From contig BCIG01000001.1 in assembly GCA_001599915.1 (NCBI GenBank), forward strand, positions 1,116,001-1,180,000: 64,000 bases of DNA, in the 5' to 3' direction. Origin of the DNA: Symbiotaphrina buchneri (taxonomy: Eukaryota > Ascomycota > Symbiotaphrinales > Symbiotaphrinaceae). Below the pieces are notes generated by a model. It saw nothing but the letters and a program-made list of their open reading frames with translations. It searched no databases and had not been told where the DNA came from. A program made the position numbers and the translations under genes. How positions within the stretch are numbered: position 1 is the first letter of the stretch; each line of letters starts with the position of its first letter. Below are positions 52,833 to 62,984 of this stretch, piece by piece.

Positions 52833-54771
52833 ATGCCCTTCCATCTTGGCAAGCGAAGGAGCAATAGCAATATGGCCGATTTTGGGGAGCCACCTCCTAC
52901 ATATGAGGCGGCTACATCGCAAAACCCTTGGAGTCTCATCGCCCTTCGCGTCCCACCCGGCGATGCTTGTAACGCAGCTAGGGCATCAAAGCATTTTGAG
53001 ACGGTGTTCCTGGACCGCCTTTGGAGTGAGCCAACATTGCTTTGGCCTACGAACCCGGTCAAATTCTGTGGTAAGGTGGTCTCATCCCCGCTAGGCTGGT
53101 AGATAAAGGCTGAGAAGAATAGAAACGGGCCAAAAGTGGCTCGCCTGTGTTACGATTGCCCGACAAAGTACACGTGAAAGAACACACGCTTTGGATTTTA
53201 CTGTTGCGGAAGAAGAGGACTGGGGTTATGGCAACGATCATGCCTGGGTGGCGTACTTGATGTCCGCTTTACCCAACCTACGCTGTCTAACAACAGAAGG
53301 GCCGACCATTTTCCACAAAGAGTGGTACAATGCACCCTCGAGCGCAATTATTTCTGGGCGCAAGATCTTATTTAAACTCCAGGAACATGGCCTAAGACTG
53401 CTGGATGTCTCCAGGAAGAGGCCCAGGATGCTCGAGCAGCCCCTAGAGCTCCCCTCGCAGCTAGGCGACGGCGTGTTCGCACATGTCGTCTACCTTGATT
53501 TGTCAAACGTGAGAGTACCAAGGCTGGATCTTCCCAACTTAATACGAGTGTTTCTGAGGTGGAACAGCTCTCTGCAGATACTAAAGATCCGTAACCTTGG
53601 ACTGGACACTTCTGAAGTCACGCGGATTATACGGTGTCTCAATGGATCGGTTTGGAGCTTGGATCTGCGGAACAATGAATTGACAGACCATGTCGCAAGC
53701 GTTCTGCTGGATCACTGTTTTCCGCCTCCGCGGTACAAGAGCGAAATTGAGCAAGCCCCATCAGCTGAAGGCGACGGAAATGCCCTCATAGATTGGATTG
53801 TGAAGCAGAAATCAATGGCACCGGATCTTGATTTACATGAGATCAATGACGATAAGAAGGATGTGGCAGTGCAGCATCTTTCGAAACCATCCCATGCTGA
53901 CTACCGCCATCGCTACATTGGCCTAACGCATCTTTATCTCTCTGGTAACAAATTAACGCATATTGGCTACTCATCTTTACTGGCAACGGAGAATCTGAGC
54001 CTTCTCGATTGTGGACATGATCACCCAGTTGCGACTGTAGACAGTCATGGACAAGCCGCTGCCTGTGGTCGTGACCTCCTTCTAGACTTCTCCAAATACG
54101 CGGTACCACGACTCAAATCCTTGCGCGTGTGTCACCAGTTTCTGACAGGTCGCTCGTCCCAATATGATAACCTGGTAGATATAGATCCGTCAGATCAAGA
54201 CCTCTATGGTCGGCTTCAAGAGTTATCGGAACTGGAGCCTTCCATGTATACTAGATACGTTCACAGCCTGGATACGTTGACTTTAATGAACGTGCCGCAG
54301 GAGAGCCAGAGGGGATTTCTCACCCAGGCGCTCATATCTTTCATAAAGGATGCAGCGTGCATGGAAACCATAGCAGAGAACTTAACGCTGGATGAGAATG
54401 AAGCTACGCCGGGCTCGCCTTCTGGTCGCCTCCTCAAAACGCTCATCCTCGAAATGTCACCTCCAAATCCCGTCGAGAGTGACTTCAAATCATTTGAAGA
54501 ATCAATGAAGGAAGATTTCTCTTTTTTCCCTGAGGAAAGAGAAACTTTTAACGCTCGGAAGAAACCAACTTCTGTAGCAGGGGAAAGTCCCCGACCTCAA
54601 AAGGTTCTCGAGGCCGTTGGTACCTTTAGACGAAGAGCAAAAGGTGCCTATGAAGCGGCTATTCGCGAAGGAAGGAGGGTGGATGCCAGCACATTCGGCC
54701 ATTGGAGCGGAGAAATCAAGGTGATATTTCCAACAGGTGAACGTCCCATATTTCCGACCCTCACCGAGTAA
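52833..54771 (+). CDS. Leucine-rich-repeat protein
   Basis: 628 residues; exons 52833..53070 and 53123..54771, 52 nt intron. The N-terminus is of F-box-like style (PWSLIALRVPPGDACNAARASKHFETVFLDRLW), though I cannot confirm an F-box. The junction gives FCETGQKWLACVTIARQSTRE, matching the pattern of a fungal LRR family. LRR-type units are visible at VVYLDLSNVRVPRLDLPNL, LQILKIRNLGLDTSEV, VWSLDLRNNELTDHVASV, LTHLYLSGNKLTHIGYSS and LDTLTLMNVPQ. The last 100 residues are charged with no repeat. Function unknown; a protein-interaction role is the default inference. The other in-phase acceptor choice (after CAAAAG) runs into a stop, so GAATAG was used. Confidence 0.82.
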
Positions 54772-54974
54772 TATCTGTACGATCCTAGAGACAAGTTCAG
54801 TCGCCTGCGACCGCATTACCAGCAAGCGCCAGAAATCGTGGAAGTGGGTACATGGCATTTTTGGGCGTTAGAGGGAATTGGGCCGCATCTCAAGGAAGGC
54901 AAACTTATGTTCTGCATGTCAGGGCCAGTCAATGAGGGCAGGATTTCGCGGCACAGATCTTTCGCACATGTCCT

Positions 54975-56035
54975 TTATCTTTTTGTATTTCGCAATTCTT
55001 CCTCTCTTTTCGCGTCCATACGGGACAAGAACTCCACCTTACCTAGATACCCCTGCTTTGATCTTCCAGCCTCGTCGAGTTCATCCTTAATGCCCTCTTT
55101 GTCCACGAAACCCGCCCAGTCTAACTTAGATTTCTCAATAGTATTGAGTTTGACGCCTTTGCTGGCGCTTGCCGGCAGCCCTTTCACTTCTCCTGTCGGG
55201 TTTGGGTCAAACATCGACTTGCGTTTTGTTGGACGCCGAAGTGGTGGCTTGCCGGCGCCGGATAGGGAGCTTGAGTCAGACTGCTCCTGAAGGTAAAGTC
55301 TTGCTTCGGCAGAATCCTTGGGCACCAGCTTTGTCTCCGTTATCAACTCGCCAGCAAACTTATACGTCCGCTTAATGGTGATCAAATCCTCTGACTGTTT
55401 CTCGGCTTCGTCGGTCTTGGACAGTCCTTTAGATGTCATGTCCTCCGGGACGGGTGCCTTAGCATTCTCCGCTGATACAATGTTGCCCTCGCTTGGAACT
55501 CCGCCTGCCGTATCCCCAGAACCGGCCTCAAGCATCGGATCCGGCGTGGCACTGTTCATGCTTGCCCACAACCTGTCGACATCTACCGTTGCACCGTCAA
55601 CTTTCGCTAATGGTTTGCGTTCCTCTTTCCTACAGTAGAATCATTGTATTAGCCACCACCCAAAGCCGGAGAGACGCCGGAATATGCGAACGCCGCGCGA
55701 GCAACGTACTCAAGGGCGCGCTGCCTTCGCGTCTTAATGAGACCACCCTCTCCACCCTCTTCATCTTCATCTTCGATCACGCCACCCTGACCACTCGACT
55801 TTTTCTTCTTTTTCCGTTGGCCTTTTCTTATCGTTGCTTCATCTCCCGAATCCAGCTCAGCTGGAAGTTCAGCCCCGGCATTAGCCTTCCTCTTCTTGGA
55901 CGCTTTTGGTGCTACGTCCGAGCCGGCCTCATCTTCGGAAGAGCTCAGGGCCTCTTCATCCGCAGGCTGAGCGGTGGGTTCGAAGTCAGAATCTGATGAG
56001 GAGTGATAGTCCTCTTCGTTAGCTGTCGTTGCCAT
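54975..56035 (-). CDS. swc5: Swc5 / BCNT-domain chromatin protein
   Basis: SWR1-complex subunit of the Bucentaur (BCNT/CFDP1) family, which helps deposit H2A.Z. 326 residues; exons complement(54975..55629, 55710..56035), 80 nt intron splitting a Glu codon. Acidic N-terminal half (NEEDYHSSSDSDFEP, IEDEDEEGGEGG) with Lys-rich patches, as expected for a histone chaperone-like tail. The C-terminal BCNT domain is conserved: ITIKRTYKFAGELITETKLV, KGVKLNTIEKSKLDWAGFVD, KEGIKDELDEAGRSKQGYL and KVEFLSRMDAKREEELR. Length and layout fit fungal Swc5. About 200 bp separate it from the convergent LRR gene. Confidence 0.94.
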
Positions 56036-56704
56036 GTGGAAAGCTGCTGGCTTGGTGCTCGGTGCGCTGTGCGGAGGGGGGGTGGGTTGAAGCTCGGAGG
56101 TTTGTGTTTGCTCCGCAACAACTTATGTAAGCGACCCTCAGAACACCGACCGCGCAAAATAGGAGAAACGCCAACTGCTCCTCCGACAGACACTGATGTT
56201 GTCAATGAGATGTAGTCACTGTTCTTCTCGTGTCGTGTGAGTCCGCTTGCCAGGCATTACTCAGACTCAACGTTTTCTGAGACTGCTGTTCGCCACGCTC
56301 TTCTCACTCCATATAGCCTATGGGCGACTTCACACATATGAACATGCCGGATATGGCAGGTGCTGGCTGGCTGCAAGGTGCACTTTCCTGCACAGGCTGC
56401 CAAGGCTATGTCAACAGATGACTACCAGTGTCCACAGTAGCTTATATCTTCTTCTGCACTTCATCTTCGAAGCAGTAAACCCTGCGCGAAGACCTATATA
56501 GATCGCAAGCCTAAAGGCGGGTTGATGCTGGGCATCCTCGCAATTCTTATTGGATCACAACACGATTCTTCACCACTGTCTCCTCCCTAACGAATTACAA
56601 ACATATCGTCTCTTCTTCCTCGATTGTGTTGTGGTTGCATTAGGCTTGCATCTCTACCTTGTAGCGCTGGCTACTACAAAACCAGTTTCAATTTCCTATT
56701 GAGC
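56036..56704. other. Divergent promoter, swc5 / thaumatin-like gene
   Basis: 669 bp upstream of two divergent genes. Nothing specific seen. Confidence 0.5.
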
Positions 56705-58138
56705 ATGCAGGCTGAGGAGAGGAGCTTTTGCGGTCATCCTCTTCGCCCCGCCCTTCCCTCTGTGAAGTTGCTTTGTTCCGTCATTCTGGTCTCTTTTCCA
56801 CTTTGCCAAGGGGTCGATGGCCTTCGATACGGAAAGTACCCGCACCATTGGAAAGTCCGTCAGGAAGGACCGAAGAACTTCACAGTGACCAATTTGTGCT
56901 CTGATACAGTCTATCCCGCTTTCTCTACGCAGTCAGGGTCTCTCCCTAACGTGAGTGGATTTGCGCTCCAACCATGCCAGAGTTACACGCAGTTTTTGGA
57001 TCCTGCCTGGCAAGGACGTGTTTGGGGGAGAACCAACTGCAGCTTCAACTCCGACGGTACGGGACCAGCGAGCGGCAGCCTACAAAACAATGGTCGCGCA
57101 TGCTATACCGGGGACTGCAACGGGATTTTGAACTGTGAAGTGACCGTGAGTGCATCGCGGGGAATTTACTTGCTCATTACTTACGGACTTACTTTTAGGG
57201 CGACACTCCGGTGACCCTTGCGGAGTTCAATCTGCTTGACCCCAACAGTGGCATGGTAAGTTATATCGGCCTTGGTGTAGCATTCTTTCACAGTTTCCAT
57301 CTACTGATACTGATGACGTTCTTAAGACGTACTATGATATATCGCTTGTGGATGGATACAATTTGCCGATGGCTATCGTCTCCCTGCACCCCTACTCCAG
57401 CAATGTCTCGATCTCGGACATCCCTCCCAATCTTACAAATCCGGTCTGCATTGGGACTGCAGAACTATTGGCGAATGAGGGTTATGACCCATACCAGACA
57501 AATGCTACGTCGGTACTCGGCACCAACAGTTCATATCCGTTGGCTTTCGATAATTCAATCAGCGGCAGTTCGGTTCAACAATGGTGCCCGTGGGAGTTGC
57601 AATTGACTGCACCGACTGGGCCAGGAAACGGTGTATATTCGTATCCGGATAGCAGCGATATTGAGACTCCGGTGTTCAACCCTTGCTACTCCGACTGTGC
57701 AAAGACCGGCAGTGCTCAAGCATGTTGCACCGGGAAGTACGACAGTCCTTCAGCATGTCAGCCAGGGTCTTACAGCTTAGCGGCGAAGAAAGTTTGCCCA
57801 GATGCATATAGCTATGGTCAGTGAGCCCCCGACTGTCTTTGGAACTTTTATTGAACAGTGCAGCCTTTGACGATCAAAACTCCACGTTCATCATCCCTTC
57901 AGGAGCGGGCTTCCAAGTTATCTTCTGTCCCCCAGGTCGCTCCACGAATATCCTAGCGACGTACTCGGCCGAACTACGACAGCTGGCACAGAGCGGCCAT
58001 GTGGACCTGACAGCGGATTATTTCAACAAGGATTTTGCTGCGAGTGGCACGGAGGACCGAACAAATCCGGCATCAAGCAATTGGGCTATCATAGCTGTAG
58101 GGTCAAGCATCTTGGTAGGAGCCATGGGCGTTTGGTGA
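56705..58138 (+). CDS. Thaumatin-like secreted protein, probably GPI-anchored
   Basis: 420 residues; exons 56705..57145, 57199..57255, 57327..57816, 57864..58138. A signal peptide is likely (VKLLCSVILVSFPLCQGVDG). The thaumatin/GH152-type domain is Cys-rich and keeps family blocks: FTVTNLCSDTVYPAFSTQSG, WQGRVWGRTNCSF, ACYTGDCNGILNCEVT, TPVTLAEFNLLD, TYYDISLVDGYNLPM, NPCYSDCAKTGSAQACCTG and KKVCPDAYSYAFDDQNSTF. The C-terminus ends in a hydrophobic run (NWAIIAVGSSILVGAMGVW) after small residues, as in GPI-anchor signals, so a cell-wall or membrane location is likely. Some thaumatin-like proteins cleave beta-1,3-glucan; activity here is inference. All introns are in phase. Confidence 0.88.
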
Positions 58139-58616
58139 TTGGAGAGGTAGTGCCACAGAGCCTGCTTCACGCTCGTGAAGACCTGCAATAACCCTACACC
58201 TTTGTATCGAGCCTCCTTGGCAGAGCGGCGTTGCCCTTCAAAATAGCCTTAGTTCAGCGGTAGATGGATCAGGTCATTAAGATCCACATGTCGGTTTAGA
58301 ATGCGCGGAAACCGACTTGAATTTTGTTACCAGTATCCTTTCATATGATGCGACTGTCCATGGCAATGTTACATGCATCCTATCCATCCCTATTCCGTCT
58401 GGCGGTCGGCTATCTCACACCGATTTGCCGAGGTAGTCACTGCTGGGCACTGGTTGCACCACATCACCGAAGCACATGTTAACTACGAGACCCGCATCGC
58501 CAGAGACACGGGTTGATCGCGATGTTACGCTGCTTACAACTCTTTGACTATGTGAAATCGAAAGCTCACTCGCTCACTGTCTGCCGCGTGCCTATCAGAA
58601 CCTAAAGCCTTACGCG
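58139..58616. other. Intergenic, thaumatin-like 3' end and thioesterase promoter
   Basis: 478 bp. Two adjacent hairpins occur at 58265-58286 (6-bp stem TGGATC, 10-nt loop) and 58290-58316 (8-bp stem GTCGGTTT, 11-nt loop). No tRNA cloverleaf can be drawn. Confidence 0.5.
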
Positions 58617-59841
58617 ATGGCGACCTTAATAGAACCACCACCCATCGATCCGTCGATATCTCCGATGGAAAATGTTCTGGAGTTGACGCCGCTTTCTGAT
58701 ATTGACCCTGTATGCTCAAACCACTTCTTCCTTCTTCACTCGTCCGCATTCGAGATCTGCATTATCTGACAAGCCCCGGCGCATAGGATCTCTTCACAAA
58801 TACCCGGCCCTTATGGCATCCCCCAGGCGCGCGGGGCATATTTGGAGGTGCTGCAATCGCTCAGTGCCTCAGTGCCGCTTTACGAACGGTTCCTTCTCAT
58901 TACACTGTCCATTCTATGCATTGTTACTTTGTGCTCGCCGGGAACGCGGAGATACCGGTCATATATCTTGTGCAGCGCGTCCGCGAAGGGAGGAGCTTTG
59001 CAACCCGGACAGTGCAGGCTAGGCAGCGGGGCAAGGTCATATTCACAACAACATTGAGCTTTGTCAGAGAGGGGAGTGCAGGGAAGAAGACAATCCAACA
59101 TGCTGTGCCGATGCCGGACGTGGTTTTGCCCGAAATAGACAGCCTTGAGGGGGATACAGCTGAGGGAGGCAGTAGTCCTTTCGTTACCCGACGACTAGGG
59201 ATTGCGAACGGTATGTCCATTATATCGACTTCGGGGCTCCGCTCCAAGGCTGATGGATACAGTGGACGCAACAAGACCTGACCTGAAACGAACACGCCAA
59301 TGGGTTAAAGCACGGGGCCGGATATCTCCCGCTGGCGGACAGCTTGCCCATCTTTCAGCATTGGCATACATGTCAGACAGCTACTTTATTGGAACTGTAG
59401 CACGCGTGCACGATCTCTGGCGGTTACCGGCCCTGCCGGCAGACGGACGGGTGGCGGACCCGAAGCAATGGAAGCAGGAAATGGATAGGCACCGCGAGCA
59501 GGTACCGACAGGGCAAGTCAAAGGCAAGCCGAAGATTGGAATGATGGTCAGTCTCGACCATACAATCTACTTCCATGACGCCACAGACTTTCGCGCGGAC
59601 GACTGGATGTTGGCCGAGATGGAAAGCCCATGGGCCGGAGACGGGCGAGGACTGGTCTTTCAGCGGATCTTTTCCAAGGATGGGAAATTGATCGCAACCT
59701 GCGTTCAAGAGGTAGGGATATGCATCCCATCGCGTGCTTCCACTTCAGTGAGCCTTTCGCTAACTGTTTCCTAAGGGCCTGGTGCGGTTGAAACAAGATG
59801 AGAACCAATCGCCGCCCACCGCGGGATCTAGTAAGCTATGA
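58617..59841 (+). CDS. Peroxisomal acyl-CoA thioesterase (TesB/ACOT8 type)
   Basis: Double hot-dog thioesterase that hydrolyses acyl-CoA, 343 residues. Exons 58617..58709, 58787..59210, 59263..59711, 59776..59841. N-terminal half: LFTNTRPLWHPPGARGIFGG, AAIAQCLSAALRTVP, VHSMHCYFVLAGN, VQRVREGRSFATRTVQARQ. C-terminal half: HLSALAYMSDSYFIGTV, MMVSLDHTIYFHDATDFRAD, DWMLAEMESPWAGDGRGLV, FQRIFSKDGKLIATCVQEG. The protein ends in SKL, a classic PTS1 peroxisome signal, encoded by the 66-nt last exon. If the 64-nt last intron were kept, the frame would run to its own stop (ending SLTVS) without the SKL, giving a possible cytosolic form. A role in peroxisomal fatty-acid oxidation follows from the family. 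Confidence 0.93.
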
Positions 59842-60601
59842 CAGCGTATGTTAGACAGCTTGCATGATGTACATATCGAAGTTATTGATGCGCGCTCAGC
59901 CAGCGAGTGCTCGAGGTCGGCTTGAGTCGGTTAGAGACGGCTCATTGATTAATTGATAGCCGCATCTAGCCGCTGAAAGCGGTACACCGCGACCACCCAA
60001 CACGTAAGGTACTATAACCAATATTAGGTAGAAATGTGATCATTGTTTGGTAAGGTATCATTTTGTCCCCCTCGAGTGTGGCTCCGGGTAGTCAGCCGGG
60101 GAGGGCAAGTGCGCTCCGGAATATTATCCGGGGCCGTTCGAGAGCACCCAGAAGCCCAGCCACGTCTGCGCCGGGTGAACAACCGGAGCGAAGGTCATCA
60201 GGGACGAGCGCGACGGTACAAATACTCTACTCTTACCTTAAGGAACATTGCAATATGGTGCAGATTGTCTCCCATCAGTACTAGTCTTGTGTGAATAAGG
60301 TAGCCCTGGACAATGTCAGCGGCTGTTGAAGGCGGTAGGACTAGCGCAACCGTATTCGGTGGGCAGAATTGCGCCCCCGCCTTGTAATTGAGTCACGCCG
60401 GAGAAGGAGAACTCCAAACTTTTTCTCCAAAGTAACGGCATCACCCCACCCCCGCCCATTCCGTTTCTCTCTTGAACACGAGCATCTCTTTAAAGCCAAC
60501 ACAACTACCTGGCTCCGCAGAGGAAGGGGTCTGTCTGTCATTACTTCAGATTCCTGTCAACGCATTTTCAAGGGTCCCAGCGGCTCGAGATCGGCTCCAC
60601 A
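59842..60601. other. Intergenic, thioesterase 3' end and LEU4 promoter
   Basis: 760 bp. Contains a perfect TGAGTCA box (listed separately), a CCGGGGCCGT at 60128-60137 that matches 9 of 10 bases of the yeast Leu3 site CCGGnnCCGG, and GGTAAGGTAT at 60049-60058. Confidence 0.5.
60389..60395. promoter_or_regulatory. Candidate general-amino-acid-control element (Gcn4/CpcA-type TGAGTCA)
   Basis: TGAGTCA is a perfect match to the TGA(C/G)TCA site bound by Gcn4 in yeast and CpcA/CPC-1 in filamentous fungi. It sits 207 bp upstream of the LEU4 ATG, the right place for an amino-acid biosynthesis gene. Confidence 0.55.
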
Positions 60602-62598
60602 ATGGGGATGCTCAAAGACCCCTCCAAAAAGTACCGGCGCTTTAAGCCTTTAGATATCCCTAACCGCCAATGGCCTTCCAAAACCCTTGAGAAGCCCCCT
60701 CGGTGGCTAGCAACAGATCTGAGAGACGGGAACCAGTCCTTGGTTGATCCCATGGTGAGTTCGCAACAGTTTCCTCGCTCAGGATAATTGTCTCATTCAC
60801 CGCTCTTTAGGACCCGGAACAAAAATGGCGTTACTTCCAGATGCTTGTAGCCCTGGGCTACAAGGAGATCGAGTGTTCCTTCCCTTCAGCTTCAGCCCCC
60901 GAGTTCGAATTCACAAGACGCCTCGTCGAGACCCCAGGCGCAGTACCGGACGATGTCTGGCTGCAGGTTTTGTCGCCGTGTCGAGAGGATCTCATCCGCC
61001 GGACAGTTGAATCTTTACGAGGAGCGAAGAAAGCTATTCTACACCTGTACTTGGCGACGAGCGAATGCTTCCAACGAATCGTCTTTGGCTTCACGAACGA
61101 GCAGAGTTTGGAGTTGGCGGTAAAATGCGCCAAGCTGGCAAGATCCCTTACAAAGGATGACCCGAGTCAAGCGGGAACAGAGTGGGCATTTGAATTCAGT
61201 CCCGAAACTTTTTCGGATACAGACCCAGAGTTTGTCATTCAGATATGCAATGCGGTCAAAGAGGCATGGGGTCCTACGGAAGAGAACAAAATCATCTTCA
61301 ACCTTCCTGCAACTGTTGAGATGTCCACGCCGAACGTGTACGCGGATCAGATTGAATACTTCTGCAGGAATATTGATGATCGAGACAAGATTTGTGTTTC
61401 TTTACATCCGCACAACGACAGGGGCTGTGCAGTCGCGGCTGCGGAATTGGCTCAGATGGCTGGCGCAGACAGAGTTGAGGGTACTTTATTCGGTAATGGA
61501 GAACGGACAGGGAATGTTGATCTTGTTACTCTCGCTCTCAACCTTTATACGCAAGGGATTCACCCCAACATCGACTTTTCCGACATCAACAGTGTCATTG
61601 ACGTCGTGGAAGAGAGCACGAAGATCCCCGTACACCAGCGCGCCCCTTACGGTGGGCAGCTTGTCTGCTGTGCCTTCAGCGGTTCGCACCAGGACGCCAT
61701 CAATAAAGGTTTCCAAGCACGGAAAAAGGCCGGCTCCGGTCCAGAGGATCCTTGGCAGATGCCATACCTTCCTTTGGACCCCAGGGACATTGGGCGTACA
61801 TACGAGGCTATTATCCGGGTCAACTCCCAGAGTGGAAAAGGTGGTGTCGCTTGGATCATCCAGCGCAGTTTGGAACTTGAACTTCCTCGGGGCCTGCAGA
61901 TTGCTTTCTCCAAGATCGTTCAGAAAGAAACCGAGAATAAGGGCCGGGAGCTGTTGCCGCGTGAGATTCAAACTTTGTTTGAAGATGCATACCACTTGAA
62001 AACAAACCCAAGGTTCACTCTGGTCGATTATAACATCACAACCGATCGATCGAAGTCTCCGGCTCCACCGGAGCCTGGAAAGGCCCAGAACACCCAGAAC
62101 CATAAGCGGATATTTTCTGGCGTCATTGCAATCGATGGTGTCGAGCATGAGATCAAGGGAGTGGGTAACGGTGCCCTTTCGTCTTTGGCCAATGCCCTCC
62201 ATTCCGTCGGTATCGATCTTGATGTTGCAGACTATAAGGAGCACGCCATTGGCGAGGGTAGAGATGTCAAGGCAGCCACATACATCGAATGTACATCACC
62301 AGCTTCAAAGGACAAAGTGTGGGGTGTTGGTATTCACGAGGACGTGGTCCAAGCAAGTTTAATCGCTTTGCTCTCTGCAGCATCTTCTGTAAGTGCTATG
62401 GTCCGCCCTTTTGTTCATGACTAACCATTTCAGTTCCTCTCAAGTCGACCTGGTACACCGGTGCCGTTCCGGCCTAAGCGTGATACCCACCCGAACAGCA
62501 CGCTCGAGGCTATCAAGTTGGAAGCTCTTCACAACGGTATCCCGAAAGCGGGACCTGATGCGGTGGGTGTTCTTGAGGCCAAGGCGAACGCCTTGTAG
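60602..62598 (+). CDS. leu4: 2-isopropylmalate synthase
   Basis: First committed step of leucine synthesis: 2-oxoisovalerate plus acetyl-CoA to 2-isopropylmalate. 631 residues; exons 60602..60754, 60811..62388, 62434..62598; introns 56 and 45 nt. TIM-barrel domain: [19 protein letters not shown] carries the first catalytic Arg/Asp, with [31 protein letters not shown] and [16 protein letters not shown] as family signatures. The C-terminal part (from about [10 protein letters not shown]) is the LeuA allosteric domain that binds leucine. No PTS1 or clear mitochondrial presequence beyond a basic start ([12 protein letters not shown]). A TGAGTCA box lies 207 bp upstream. The first ATG matches the family start. 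Confidence 0.97.
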
Positions 62599-62984
62599 AT
62601 ATTGAAGGCTTGGAGCAGACGATTGGAAGGGCTTATCTTTCTTGGGGCGAATTATGCATTGACAAAAGTCATTCCGAACTCAAGGAAAAGTTTGTTCATA
62701 TATGGTGTTGTACAGGTTAGCTATGTGAAGTATATAAACATCCACGTACATTTTTCTGCATTCCCTCGATGTGGCACCTGCATAGGAAAAGAAGGGACCC
62801 CTTTCCGAAGCTCGGTCGTAGAGGTGATGTTGGTGCCCCTTAAACAGGAGGAGGGTCAGCCCCTGGAGTTAAGGATTTACCTCGGCAACTTTCTACCCCG
62901 CAAAAAGCTTCCTACCCCAAACACAAAAGGACGGGGAGCTGACCCAAGCTGTTCCGTTCACCATTACATGCGTTCGCGATAGCT
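62599..62984. other. Intergenic, LEU4 3' end and SDR promoter
   Basis: 386 bp. A 126-codon open frame here starts at a TTG, ends exactly at the SDR start and has no family features. Confidence 0.5.

Noticed and set aside
58249-58305. tRNA-like A-box (TTAGTTCAGCGG) followed 44 nt later by a B-box-like GGTTTAGAATG
   Set aside because: Box spacing is right, but D and T stems do not pair and no acceptor stem closes, so no tRNA or SINE is supported.
62602-62982. 126-codon ORF between LEU4 and the SDR gene
   Set aside because: Starts at TTG, lies in the gap between two clear genes and shows no family pattern.
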